DNA of 25,176 bases from CAWCPR01 sp963797475 (lineage in GTDB: Bacteria; Chloroflexota; Anaerolineae; Anaerolineales; UBA4823). Location of the stretch: positions 1-25,176 of the forward strand of contig CAWCPR010000006.1 of assembly GCA_963797475.1 (NCBI GenBank), given 5' to 3'. Numbering within the stretch: position 1 is the first letter of the stretch; each line of letters starts with the position of its first letter. Positions 1 to 9,136 of the stretch are shown piece by piece. The translations under genes were made by a program, and so were the position numbers. Below the pieces are notes generated by a model. It was not told the origin of the DNA. It saw only the letters and a program-made list of their open reading frames with translations, and did no database searches.

Positions 1-949
1 CGCTGCCGGGCGAGGAGAACAGGAAGGGGTAGAACGTATCGGCGACCGGACCAAATGCCCCCATCCCAATCCCTGTAAACGGAAAATCACGGATCATCTC
101 CTCAACGCCCACGACCGAATCTCCACCCGCCCGGCGAAGCCCGTGATGGTCGAGCTGCTCGATAAAATATCTATTACCTGGCTGCATCCAAAGAAGAGAA
201 CGATAGCCAGGCCTGTAACCAAAACAGCCGGCAGGCTGATCCAGCCCCGACGCCAGCGCAATGTGATCATCAATACCGCTAATACCCCGATGGCCAACCA
301 GGCCCCCCGCGATTGGGTCAGGATAAGGGCGCCAAAGATAAGGCCCACACAGCCTATCAGCGCGGTTTTGCGCCACGAGCCGGTCTCGCTCCAGGCGAAC
401 AATAACTCATTTAAAGGCAGCAGCAGCAAAATCACCAGGCTGCGGGCCAGGACATTGGGATGGATGGTGTCCGAAACCAGCAGGGTAAACCGGTCAAACA
501 CCTGGGCGGGGATAAAGGGCAGCTTTCCCACAGACCATTGCACACTGATGGGCGAGGTCAGGGCCAGGGCGGCCCCGGCAAGCCCCATCCCGAGGGTTAA
601 GATCGATAACCGGGTATGAAAATCACCCCAATTCAACAGGGCGTAGAAGAACGCAATGCCCGCCAGAAGACGGTATACCTGGATTGACGTGATTTGCGGG
701 AAAGCGCTGAGGCGCAGAGATAATAACCCCATCACCACGAGGATCAGCACCCCCCAATCGGCAGGGGTTCGCAGGCTGATGCGCCCGTTTGCCAGCCAGC
801 GCGCCGCCCAGAAAAGCAGAGCGACGACCAAAACCAACGGCAAAAGCCGATCCCAAAGCAGGCTGGCTGCCAAAAGGCCAGCCAGCGGCCAGATCTCGAT
901 GTTAATCAGGAACGAAGCGATTTTCTTTACGCAGCAGCCCCTTTTTCAT
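1..949 (-). CDS. O-antigen ligase / polymerase family membrane protein (Wzy_C), frame broken twice, cut by window edge
   Basis: Polytopic membrane protein of the O-antigen ligase family, which joins or polymerises lipid-linked glycans on the outer face of the membrane. Many hydrophobic segments are visible. The family signature LTQSRGAWLAIGVL lies in the middle, followed by the FPFTGIGMGAFG stretch typical of the Wzy_C region. The ATG at 949 overlaps the wzz-like stop as ATGA and begins MKKGLLRKE. Removing one base from the T run at 921-924 joins it to the long frame (stop at 94). A second single-base shift near 100-110 is needed to reach EMIRDFPFTGIGMG, which stays open to position 1. It is the last gene seen in the operon and is translationally coupled to the chain-length gene. 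Ligase and polymerase cannot be told apart from sequence alone. The 3' end lies outside the window. Confidence 0.8.
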
Positions 950-2787
950 ACGTTCTCGGCGCTCAGATCCTTCTTCTTGAAGCGCAATTTCGAGGGCCAG
1001 ACCGGCTTCGGTTCGACCTCCCGGTAAGCCCACCAGAATTCAATTCCATACGCCAGGAAAATCCCCAGAACCAGGCCGACGACGATCATGATCGAAACGA
1101 TCTTCACAACGCCCAGGTTTTCCGCTTTCGGGATTGCGGCCGGGGCGGCGAAAGCCACTTCAGTGCCTTTCGTTTGAACGGCCACGGTCAACTCGGCTTC
1201 TTTTGTCGCCAAATTCGTATACGTGTCCGAATTCAAATCCCGCGCCCGGGTCAGCTCTGTCTCCTGGTTATCTTCCTGGGCCAGTTGGGCGTTAAGATCG
1301 CGCACCTTCTGCTCCAATTCCTGGATCTTCAGCTCGATAGGCGTATCGCTGGCGTTGAAATCCGAAAGCCCTTCCAGGCCTTTCAATTGCAGCAGCGCCT
1401 GCGCCTGGTCTTGAGCTTCTTGGGCCAGTGGGTTGCCTTTTTCGATCACGTCCAGGCTGAGCTGGGCCAGCGCGCCGGTTTGGAACAGCTCGGGGTAGCG
1501 GTCCTGGATCGTCGTGGCCAGGTTTCCGGAATTATCCAGAGGAGTATCCAAATAATTTAAGCCTGGGTGTTCAAAGAACTTTCGGACAAAGTCTGGATCT
1601 GCTTATCCAGGATCTTCAAACGAGCTCTCAAAGTAGAAATCAACCCATTGAGGTCGGCGACCATCGCTTCGGCTGAGATAGTCGATGAACCTGCCTGGAT
1701 CTGGAGATTCCCCAGGTCTTGATTCGAGACGAATACCTGGGCTTTCAACAGGGTCAGGGCCAGGGCATTGCTGGCGGCTGCACCGGAGCCGCCTGATTTC
1801 ACCTGATCGCGCATGTCCGAGGCCTTGCCGAGGAGATCGCTTACCTGGCGGCGCTGCAAATAGGCCTGTTCCAGATTAGTTTCCAGGTCCTGCACCTGCT
1901 CGGTAAACACTTTTTGGCGTGTGCTCAGCAGGGCATCGATGTAGCTGGTGATCAACTGCCGCCGGCCGTCCTGGTCGCGCTGCAAGGCCAGAAGCTGGTT
2001 TTGAGCCTGGGCGTTGTAATACTCTTTCACCACGTCCAACTGGGCTTTGGTCTGCTCGTCGACGATCGTGTTTACAGCAGTGTTGCGGGCGTTCGACAGG
2101 CTGTCGATGATCGTTTGAACTTCCAGGATTTGGCGCTTAAGTTCATCCTTCTGGCTGTGGGCGATGAAGGTGATCAGCGCCTCCTGGGCCTTGTCGTAAT
2201 CCGTTTTTGCCCTTGTAGTTTCATCGCGGACGTTGACAAACGAGTTGACCGAACCGCTGTCTGAGTAAATCAAGTTGACTTCTTCTACAAAAGCATGGCC
2301 CCAGGCATTGGCGATCTCGGAGGCGACGAAGGGGTCCTGGTAAGTTACATTAATTCTTTATCGAGTCGCTGTTCTTCAATACCTGCCCATCGGTGATCGC
2401 CAACAAGCGCCCGACATCCCGCAGGCTTTCATCCAATTGGTCGCCCATCTCGTCAATCACTTTCTGAGCGATCGCCGGGTTTTTGATCAACTGGACGTAC
2501 GACTTCAGGCGGGAGGCCGGGTCTACCAGCCTGGACGCCGCCGAGCCTCCGGAGGCCATCATCTGCTCTTCCGAGAGCGTTTGGATTGTAGACCCAAAGG
2601 AGACCGAAGAAGAAACCTTGGTGGAAGCGATGACAACATGCGCCTGGTAGGTCTTTGGCCGGATCAGGCTGAAAGCGCCGCCAAGGATCGCCAGGATCAA
2701 AACGAGGCTGGCGATCAACCGCCATTGGCGCACCAGCACTTCAATAAGTTTGCCCAGGTCGTGGACCAGGCTGCCTAACTCATCCAT
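946..2787 (-). CDS. Wzz-type polysaccharide chain-length determinant / co-polymerase, frame broken twice
   Basis: Inner-membrane polysaccharide co-polymerase that sets chain length with Wzy. The N-terminus has the Wzz layout: a short cytoplasmic start, a membrane segment at about residues 24-42, then RPKTYQAHVVI. A long coiled-coil periplasmic/extracellular part rich in Q, E, K and D follows, and a C-terminal membrane segment (IVSIMIVVGLVLGIFLAYG) ends it. There is no attached tyrosine-kinase domain. The protein lies in three frames. Dropping one A near 2354 joins the first two through NVTYQDPFVASEIANAWG, and adding one base near 1557-1563 joins the third through LNYLDTPLDNSG. The corrected length is about 613 residues. 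The start at 2787 has an AAGGA-like site upstream. A candidate promoter lies at 2846-2854. Confidence 0.85.
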
Positions 2788-2845
2788 AGAACTTTTTTTC
2801 CTTTTGCTAATTTTTCGAATCTAATGGAAGAAAACGCCTGTCGAC

Positions 2846-2854
2846 ATTCTAACA
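2846..2854 (-). promoter_or_regulatory. Candidate extended -10 promoter for the wzz/ligase pair
   Basis: On the minus strand this reads TGTTAGAAT, an extended -10 (TGn plus a hexamer matching five of six of TATAAT). It is about 60 bases upstream of the wzz-like ATG in a 204-base gap. I see no good -35. A short GC hairpin (2855-2870) sits just upstream of it. Motif match only. Confidence 0.25.
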
Positions 2855-2922
2855 CCCCAGGTTTCCGGGGTTCCTGAGAGACAGATGAAAGGTTTTTGAT
2901 AATCTCTTAAGAAAGTGGATTA

Positions 2923-2959
2923 GGGGTGCTCAAGCCTGTGGGTCACGCTTGAGCGCCCC
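2923..2959 (-). terminator. Strong hairpin after the aminotransferase gene
   Basis: Inverted repeat GGGGTGCTCAAGC / GCTTGAGCGCCCC around an 11-base loop gives a 13-position stem with one mismatch. It sits about 30 bases past the DegT stop on the minus strand. A T-rich stretch lies before it rather than a clear U tract after it, so it may be a partial terminator or an RNA-stability hairpin instead of a standard Rho-independent terminator. Confidence 0.4.
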
Positions 2960-2991
2960 AAAATATTAAAAAAGAGGGGTCTCGAAGATTT

Positions 2992-4159
2992 TTAAAGCGC
3001 CTTGGCGCAGATTTCGGCGACCCATTCGATTTGCTCGGGTCGCAGGGCGGGGTGCATCGGCAGGGAAAGGACTGTCGCGGCCGAATGCTCTGTGATTGGA
3101 AAACTGCCCGGACCCAGGTTCAAGTGCTGGTAAGCTTTCTGCAGGTGTAAGGGCAGCGGGTAGTGCAGCCCAACTCCAACCCCGTTTGCGCTGAGCTCTT
3201 TTCGCAAGCGCTCCCGGTCTTCAACGCGCACCACGTAAAGATGATAAACATGCTCGGCATATTCCGGCTCGAACGGGAGCTGCATGGGAAGGTTGGCCAG
3301 CGCCTGTTGGTAATGAGCCGCGGCCTGCCGCCGGCAGGAGTTCCAGTCATCCAACCGTCTTAATTTTGCGGACAATGCTGCCGCCTGGATCGAGTCCAGG
3401 CGCGAGTTCCAACCGTTCGGAGTTATATGCACGTATTTTTCACTGGAGCCATGGTCACGCATCCAGCGCATTTTGAGCCCCATTTCCGGATCGTTGGTGA
3501 CGACTGCGCCGGCGTCGCCCAAGGCCCCCAGGTTTTTGGCCGGGTAAAAGCTAAAACCGGCCGCGGCGCCTACAGCGCCAGCACGCTTCCACTCAGAGTT
3601 TACCCGGTATCTCGCCCCATGGGCCTGGCAGGCATCCTCGATCAGGATCAAATTGTATTCATTAGCTACTTGATTAAGGACTCGATATCCACTGGCAGTC
3701 CGTACAGGTGGACCGGCATAACGGCGGCAACTCGCAGCCTGGATTTCTTGTGGACCACGCGCCCATTCTCCTCGACCGCGCATTCACTCTCCAGGAAGCG
3801 CCTCAAGGCGTTCACATCCATATTAGCCGTCTCCAGGTCAATATCGACGAATAACGGCTGCGCTCCACTACGGGTGATCGCCTCCACCGTAGCAATGAAC
3901 GTATTCGGAACGGTGATCACAGCATCCCCAGCGCCCACTCCATGCGCCGCCAGAGCCAGCCATAGGGCGTCGGTGCCGTTGGCGACTCCAACAGCATCCC
4001 GGACTCCACAAAGCCGGCGAACTCAGCCTCGAATGCTTCGACGTACCTGCCCCCGATAAAACTCGAGCGATCGATGATATCGCCGATCGCGGTCTCGATC
4101 TCAGTGCGCACTTCCTCGTGCTGGGCGCGCAAATCGACAAAAGGGACGTTCATAGACAT
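2992..4159 (-). CDS. DegT/DnrJ/EryC1/StrS aminotransferase, frame broken twice
   Basis: PLP-dependent aminotransferase that puts an amino group on a keto-sugar nucleotide. The N-terminus MNVPFVDLRAQHEEVRTEIE and the ANGTDALWLAL, NTFIATVEAI and PVHLYG motifs are classic for the family. EDACQAHGA carries the Asp that contacts the PLP ring nitrogen. FYPAKNLGALGDAG carries the Schiff-base lysine, near residue 208 after correction. The gene lies in three frames, and one missing base near 4005 and one near 3668 restore a 389-residue protein of normal length. The start at 4159 has GGAG nine bases upstream. With the acetyltransferase and Gfo/Idh enzyme of the same locus it resembles the WlbC/WbpE step for a 3-acetamido sugar, but DegT specificity cannot be read from sequence alone. 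Confidence 0.85.
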
Positions 4160-4198
4160 GGTGAAGATCTCCTATTTTGATGAATCTCTTTTTATCAG

Positions 4199-4255
4199 CC
4201 CCTGGCCTTTGGCCAGAGTCCGAGTGGTGCGCCGACCACTGGCCTTCGGCCAGGG
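4199..4255. repeat. Triple-hairpin palindromic element
   Basis: Three small hairpins sit side by side between the sugar dehydrogenase stop and the aminotransferase start: CTGGCC-TTT-GGCCAG (4202-4216), AGTGGT-GCGCCG-ACCACT (4223-4240) and CTGGCC-TTC-GGCCAG (4239-4253). The outer two are also complementary to each other (CCCTGGCC 4200-4207 with GGCCAGGG 4248-4255), so the whole block can fold as one long arm. It could be an RNA processing or attenuation site, or a dispersed palindromic repeat. Confidence 0.55.
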
Positions 4256-4273
4256 CAAAGCGCCCACCACTTA

Positions 4274-7003
4274 TTAAGGTTTGCGTCGTACGATTGGCAG
4301 CCAAAAGGTGTAATCGCCTACGCGGATGTCAATTTCATCCTGACCGGTCACACCTTGCAGATCTTGTACCACCAGTTTCGCTTGATACAGCCCAGGCCTG
4401 GTATAGCGGTGCTCGGTATCCGCCTGGGTCGACGTGGACCCATCGCCAAAGTCCCACAGGTATACCAAAGGCCCGCCTTCCGGGTCATAGGAATCCGTCC
4501 CCGTAAAGACCACCGTCAACGGCGCACTCCCGCTGACCGGCGAAACGAAAGCCCGTGCAACCGGGGCGCGGTTGTGCAGATCGATCGCTGCGCTGGCGCA
4601 GCCGGATGCCCCCAGCGTATCCGTGACCGTCAGGGTCGCGGTGTAAATCCCGGTCTGATCGTAAGTGTGCAGGCTGTTGGTCAGCGTGGACGTAACCCCA
4701 TCGCCAAAATCCCACAGGTACGTTAATGCAGCCCCTTCGGGATCATAGGAGTTCGTCCCGGTAAAAGCCACCGTCGCCGGAGCTATCCCGCTAACCGGAT
4801 CCGCCACAATAATGGCATTCGGGTCCAGATTGGCATAAGTAGCGGTGATCGTCTCCGCTGCGGACGGCGCAATAATCGAATGAACGCGCGCCCCGCCATC
4901 CGACCAGGCGCTAAAGCTTATCAAATCCTGTACGGCAGCCGCCAGGAGCTCATGCTGGGAATTTACAATCGTCGTGATGGTAAATGGGGTGGTATTTTGT
5001 ACGCCGTCGTAAGCCAACTGCAATCCATTTGGGACGCTGGCAAAATTCAGCGTCACGGTGTTTGGCAGCAGGCTGCGACAGGCCTTATCAGAAAGGCCGC
5101 CGCTGTCCGTAACGGTCAGGCAGACTTCCAACCAGGAGTGGTCTCCATAATCCGGTACGATAAAGCTGCCGCTCGATCCATAACCGGGCAGGATGGCGTC
5201 AGGGTAGGTTTGCCCGTTCTGGTGCAGAGCGATATCCCAGCGTAAATTATTCCCGCCAAGCGAGCCATCTTTATCGTCCATTCCGCTTCCCGAATAATCG
5301 ATAGTGTCGCCGGCGCTGTATGTCGTCCCGGTCAGCGGGCTGGTGATGAGGGCTTGCGGGGGGGCATCGCCGGCGGTGATCGTGACCTGTTCCATCCCAG
5401 AAGCGCCCACAGGATCTTCCACCCTCAGGCTGGCCTGGTAAACTCCGGACAGCGTGTAGGTGTAGACGGGGTTGGCGAGGGTAGAAGTGATGCCATTCCC
5501 GAAATTCCAAATATAGGCCAGATCCTGGGTGTCCGGATCGTACGAGCCAGTCGCGGAGAAATGGACTCGCAGCGGTGTATCGCCGTATGCGGGCTGTGCG
5601 CCGGCCACGGCGGTTGGGGAAGAATTGCCTGCGCCGCTGTAACGAATGCGGTACACATCGCTCATTCCCAGGCCATCAATCGTCACAACATACAAATTCG
5701 TATCCTGTCCGACGGCGATATCGACCGGGCCGCCGCCGTTGGTTGAGAACGTATCGCTAAAGTCGTGAACCGTGGCATTTCCATCCGGATCAAAAGCCAG
5801 GTATTTGATCCAATTGCGGCTGTAATCTGCGATGAACAGCGCGCCCTGGTATTCTGTTGGGTAAACCGTTGCGGAGTAAAAAGTATCCGCCTGGATGGAG
5901 GCGGTACCCAGCGAATGATCATAGGCGTATAACGGTTGATGGACTGATTGCAGGCCCAGCACATATAGCTTCGCGCACGCATCGCGCGTTCTTGGATTGG
6001 TAGCATAATCTGGCTGGACCAGACTGCCTGCATCGCCTCCCTCATAGCACGGCCAGCCGAAGTTTTTGCCAAAGCCGGCGTCGATCTCCTCCCAGGCGCT
6101 CTTACCTACGTCTCCTATGAGCAGCTCGTTCGCGATCCGATCCAGAGTAAAACGATACGGGTTGCGCAGTCCGTAATCAACCACTTTCGACCGGTTGCTG
6201 TCCAAATCGCCGTTGTAAAATGGGTTGTCGGCGAATCCCTGGCCCGTCGTGGGGTCGATGCGCATGATCTTTCCGGCAAGGCTATCCAAGTTTTGGGCCC
6301 GCAGTGTACGCAGCTCAATAACAGATCCGGAAGCGTCCCCGCTGCCAACGAAAAGCGAGCCATCCGGGGCGAAGATCACCGTTCCGATGGAGTGTGTATG
6401 GATATCTGAAGGGATACAATCCCGGATGGGCGTCCCGCTCGTATTCCCGCCCGTGTTGCAGGAGGCCTTCTCTAAATTGTTTTCATGGTCCTTATCCCCA
6501 ATATTGGCGTAGGTGCTGTTCGTCCCTAACAAAACCACCCCGCTGCCAGGGATCGCAACGTTATAGTCCTGGCTGGCGTCCGCAGTGACACGCAGCAAAC
6601 GGGAAACCCGCGCCCCTTCCCCATCTTTGACGACTTCCGGGGGATCGTAAGTGTATAACAGGTAGACATACGGCACTCTGGGGAAATCCGGGTGCAAGGC
6701 AATGCCTAACAGGCCGCGTGCGGAATAAAAATTAACTTCGTCGCTGAGATCGATGAACGGATCAGGCAGCAGGACCGGATTGGAGGAAGTAGCATTCAGA
6801 ACGACGCGCACGACGCCGCCTTGTTGGCTGACGAACATCTTTCCATCATCCGAAAAGGCGACCGCCGTCGATGTCGGCAGGCCGGTAACTACCGCTTCGC
6901 TGACAAAACCAGCGGGCAGATCGGCGGATGGGGATACGGGGGAAAAACCGCTTCCTAACAGGAATACAACCAGGATAAAGAATATCCCGAGAAAGCGCTG
7001 CAT
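4274..7003 (-). CDS. Secreted PQQ-type glucose/sorbosone dehydrogenase with three PKD domains
   Basis: Extracellular beta-propeller of the glucose/sorbosone dehydrogenase family (soluble PQQ sugar dehydrogenase or aldose sugar dehydrogenase fold), which oxidises sugars. Start chosen at 7003, where AGGAGA lies nine bases upstream and a signal peptide begins (MQRFLGIFFILVVFLLGSG). The longer frame to 7069 has no such support. The propeller covers about residues 30-455, with GLLGIALHPDFP, THSIGTVIFAPDGSLFVGSGD and YGLRNPYRFTLD typical of the family. PKD domains lie at about 460-546, 726-810 and 812-896 (WNFGNG, LWDFGDG, LWDFGDG), with a less clear Ig-like region between the first two. The protein ends in a short hydrophobic-basic tail, TFWLPIVRRKP. 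Total 909 residues, intact. Its role in a polysaccharide locus is not clear from sequence; a lectin-like use of the propeller is possible. Confidence 0.85.
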   Translation of the reverse strand: MQRFLGIFFILVVFLLGSGFSPVSPSADLPAGFVSEAVVTGLPTSTAVAFSDDGKMFVSQQGGVVRVVLNATSSNPVLLPDPFIDLSDEVNFYSARGLLGIALHPDFPRVPYVYLLYTYDPPEVVKDGEGARVSRLLRVTADASQDYNVAIPGSGVVLLGTNSTYANIGDKDHENNLEKASCNTGGNTSGTPIRDCIPSDIHTHSIGTVIFAPDGSLFVGSGDASGSVIELRTLRAQNLDSLAGKIMRIDPTTGQGFADNPFYNGDLDSNRSKVVDYGLRNPYRFTLDRIANELLIGDVGKSAWEEIDAGFGKNFGWPCYEGGDAGSLVQPDYATNPRTRDACAKLYVLGLQSVHQPLYAYDHSLGTASIQADTFYSATVYPTEYQGALFIADYSRNWIKYLAFDPDGNATVHDFSDTFSTNGGGPVDIAVGQDTNLYVVTIDGLGMSDVYRIRYSGAGNSSPTAVAGAQPAYGDTPLRVHFSATGSYDPDTQDLAYIWNFGNGITSTLANPVYTYTLSGVYQASLRVEDPVGASGMEQVTITAGDAPPQALITSPLTGTTYSAGDTIDYSGSGMDDKDGSLGGNNLRWDIALHQNGQTYPDAILPGYGSSGSFIVPDYGDHSWLEVCLTVTDSGGLSDKACRSLLPNTVTLNFASVPNGLQLAYDGVQNTTPFTITTIVNSQHELLAAAVQDLISFSAWSDGGARVHSIIAPSAAETITATYANLDPNAIIVADPVSGIAPATVAFTGTNSYDPEGAALTYLWDFGDGVTSTLTNSLHTYDQTGIYTATLTVTDTLGASGCASAAIDLHNRAPVARAFVSPVSGSAPLTVVFTGTDSYDPEGGPLVYLWDFGDGSTSTQADTEHRYTRPGLYQAKLVVQDLQGVTGQDEIDIRVGDYTFWLPIVRRKP

Positions 7004-7012
7004 AAGTATCGA

Positions 7013-7018
7013 TCTCCT
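7013..7018 (-). promoter_or_regulatory. Ribosome binding site deciding the start at 7003
   Basis: AGGAGA on the minus strand, nine bases before ATG at 7003. It favours this start over the 22-residue longer reading, which would also push the signal peptide inwards. Confidence 0.6.
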
Positions 7019-7173
7019 GTTAATGTTGGCATGGTAGAATGGGAAAGGCAATAACGAGGGCTTGCTCACTTGAGGTCTTCTGACAAACTGGGGTAATTCG
7101 CTCAGAAAGACAAAATCCGGAAAATGATCGTCTTAGCTTGAAACTTTCGCTTCCAATATTGTGTGTGGATTTT

Positions 7174-8010
7174 TCAGTTATAGATACTTAGAAATTCAAA
7201 ATCCTGGATCCTTTGTTTTACATTATTCTCATCTTCTGAGGTCCAATTAACACGATCACGAGTTCTTTTGGGTGAGCTAAAAATCAATTTTGCACATGCA
7301 TCCAGATATTCTTCGTCAACATCCACTCCCAAAAAAATACACATCTCGCCTAAATATCGTTTTGGATCTTCGATAAATAATTCTAGGGCAACTTCGTAAA
7401 TATCTTTTTCTGAAATACAACTCTTCAAATCCACGATCGTCTCGCAATGGGTAAAGTAATACACTATGCTCTCAGACAAACCGTATAAATTACTTGTCTT
7501 ATTTAATATGGTCGTTATATTATCGTAAGGGTTTCGCACCACGTGAATAAACTTCACCGGTATCCCAACTATTTTTTGCAATTTATATATTAAATCCGGG
7601 TTTTCGCGTAAGCGCAATGTCGACATGCCCCCTTTTTTATCACCGATGACTTGCAACTTGCGGAATTTTCCCTGCCACTGCCCAGGCACTTCATAGGAGT
7701 AACCTGTCCATTGGCGACCAATTCGACAAAACCAGCGAGATCTTTCAAGGAGCATGGAATACAACTGGTTCTTATTTACAATTAATGGAAGGTACTTCAG
7801 GGCATCCAGCTCGTGCGCGATGACCATATCCGGGTGTGCGTCCAATAAAGAACCAATTAATGTGTGCCCGCTGCGTGGATAGCCAACGAACATACAATAG
7901 GCCTGGAGATTATTGAAATCTGAAGATTCTCCAAGGCCATCAAACAAACCTTTTGCGTATAATCTGCCCTCTTCTAAATGGGCTGCGACTTTTTGCTTTA
8001 ACGTCAACAT
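7174..8010 (-). CDS. PAPS-dependent sulfotransferase family protein (AT-rich)
   Basis: Sulfotransferase of 278 residues that would move sulfate from PAPS to a sugar hydroxyl in the cytoplasm. The 5'-phosphosulfate loop is GYPRSGHTLIGSLLDAHP (about 43-60). The 3'-phosphate binding strand is FIHVVRNPYDNITTIL (about 154-169), with the usual Arg and Asn. AGGAG lies seven bases before the ATG at 8010. The gene is intact. It is visibly more AT-rich than both neighbours, with many AAT, ATA, TTA and AAA codons, which suggests separate arrival. It sits directly after the Gfo/Idh dehydrogenase in the operon. Together with the second sulfotransferase upstream (from 24025) it suggests a sulfated polymer. 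The acceptor is unknown. Confidence 0.85.
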   Translation of the reverse strand: MLTLKQKVAAHLEEGRLYAKGLFDGLGESSDFNNLQAYCMFVGYPRSGHTLIGSLLDAHPDMVIAHELDALKYLPLIVNKNQLYSMLLERSRWFCRIGRQWTGYSYEVPGQWQGKFRKLQVIGDKKGGMSTLRLRENPDLIYKLQKIVGIPVKFIHVVRNPYDNITTILNKTSNLYGLSESIVYYFTHCETIVDLKSCISEKDIYEVALELFIEDPKRYLGEMCIFLGVDVDEEYLDACAKLIFSSPKRTRDRVNWTSEDENNVKQRIQDFEFLSIYN

Positions 8011-8059
8011 CCACTACTCCTGCGCAATAATTTATTGTAGAACCTACGCAGTTGCGATC

Positions 8060-9136
8060 TTAATATTCGACGCGCAGCTCTACTCCGCCGTTCGAAAGGG
8101 AACGCTGTGCAGTTTCCAGGACTTTAAGGACCCTGAGCCCATCCTCGCCGCCGCTGATCGGCGTAGCGCCCGTGCGGATGCAGTCGATAAAATGGCTGCA
8201 TTCGGCGCGCAGAGGCTCGGACCATTTCACCGGATAGACGGTCTCCTCCCCATGCCGGTAAGAAGCGCGAAATTCGTCTTCGGTTACCGAGTAAGCCGGC
8301 ACATCCACCCCCTTGTCAAACAATACCACTTTATCGTCGGCGATATCGTCGTACACCAACATTTTATTGCTGCCGACGACGGTCAGCCGGCGTTGTTTGA
8401 CCGGATCGATCCAGCTCAAACGCAAGTTGGCCATCACCCCGCCGTCAAAGACCATATTCACGTAAACGACTTCATGCAGCTTGCGGGTTGTATTGACATA
8501 ATACGCGCCGCGGGCGCTGACTTTAACCGGGTCCTTGTCCAGGATATAGCGCAGCATCGAAATATCGTGCGGAGCCAGGTCCCACATCACGTTGATGTCC
8601 GGCTGCAGCAAGCCCAGGTTGACCCGGGTGGAATTCATATAATAGATCATCCCCAGCTCTCCGGATTGGACGATCTCCCGGACGGCTTTCACCGCCGGGT
8701 TGAACACAAAAGTGTGCCCAACCATCAAAGTCAGGTTAAGCTCTTCCGCCAGGTCGACCAGCTCTTCGGCATGATCCGAGCGGGCTGTGATCGGCTTTTC
8801 CACAAACACATGCTTGCCCGCTAACAAAGCGGCTTTTGCCAGGGAGTAATGCATGTGAACCGGTGTGGCGATGATGACGGCATCCAGCTTGCCGTTCAAG
8901 AAATCCCGAAAATCTGCGGTTGCAACGACTTCGGGATACAGGTTCTGGATCTCCGACAGGCGCTCCGAGCGTAAATCGGAGATCATTGTCAGCTCGGCGT
9001 CCGAAAGATCGTGGAAATTGCGCGCCAGCTTTGGCCCCCAGTACCCGCAGCCGACCACGCCGACCCTGACCTTTCCGTTGAAGCGAGTGGTTCTCCCCTG
9101 CTGTTTTAATTCGACCATTGTCCCTCCAGGCGCCAT
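8060..9136 (-). CDS. Gfo/Idh/MocA family NAD(P)-dependent sugar oxidoreductase
   Basis: Two-domain oxidoreductase that oxidises or reduces a sugar or sugar nucleotide. The Rossmann motif GCGYWG is at about 29-34, the family VEKPIT motif at about 112-117, and the catalytic-region DLAPHDISML at about 186-195. There are several ATGs. The best supported is 9136, because AAAGGAGG lies six bases upstream and the start shares one base with the upstream stop (TGATG). ATG at 9139, and ATG at 9118 with GGAGG four bases upstream, remain possible. The protein has 358 residues and is intact. Neighbours are the initiating sugar transferase upstream and a sulfotransferase downstream. With the DegT aminotransferase and acetyltransferase it can complete an oxidise-aminate-acetylate route. 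Its GCGYWGP type differs from classical WlbA (IGxxGxIAPRH), so the exact substrate is open. Confidence 0.88.
   Translation of the reverse strand: MAPGGTMVELKQQGRTTRFNGKVRVGVVGCGYWGPKLARNFHDLSDAELTMISDLRSERLSEIQNLYPEVVATADFRDFLNGKLDAVIIATPVHMHYSLAKAALLAGKHVFVEKPITARSDHAEELVDLAEELNLTLMVGHTFVFNPAVKAVREIVQSGELGMIYYMNSTRVNLGLLQPDINVMWDLAPHDISMLRYILDKDPVKVSARGAYYVNTTRKLHEVVYVNMVFDGGVMANLRLSWIDPVKQRRLTVVGSNKMLVYDDIADDKVVLFDKGVDVPAYSVTEDEFRASYRHGEETVYPVKWSEPLRAECSHFIDCIRTGATPISGGEDGLRVLKVLETAQRSLSNGGVELRVEY

Noticed and set aside
7913..8824. Plus-strand open reading of 303 codons
   Set aside because: It lies antisense to the sulfotransferase start and the Gfo/Idh dehydrogenase, whose motifs are clear. 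The translation is low-quality and has no recognisable domain.
8060..9136. Naming the dehydrogenase WlbA
   Set aside because: It has the GCGYWGP start and not IGxxGxIAPRH of WlbA/WbpB, so a specific gene symbol is not justified.
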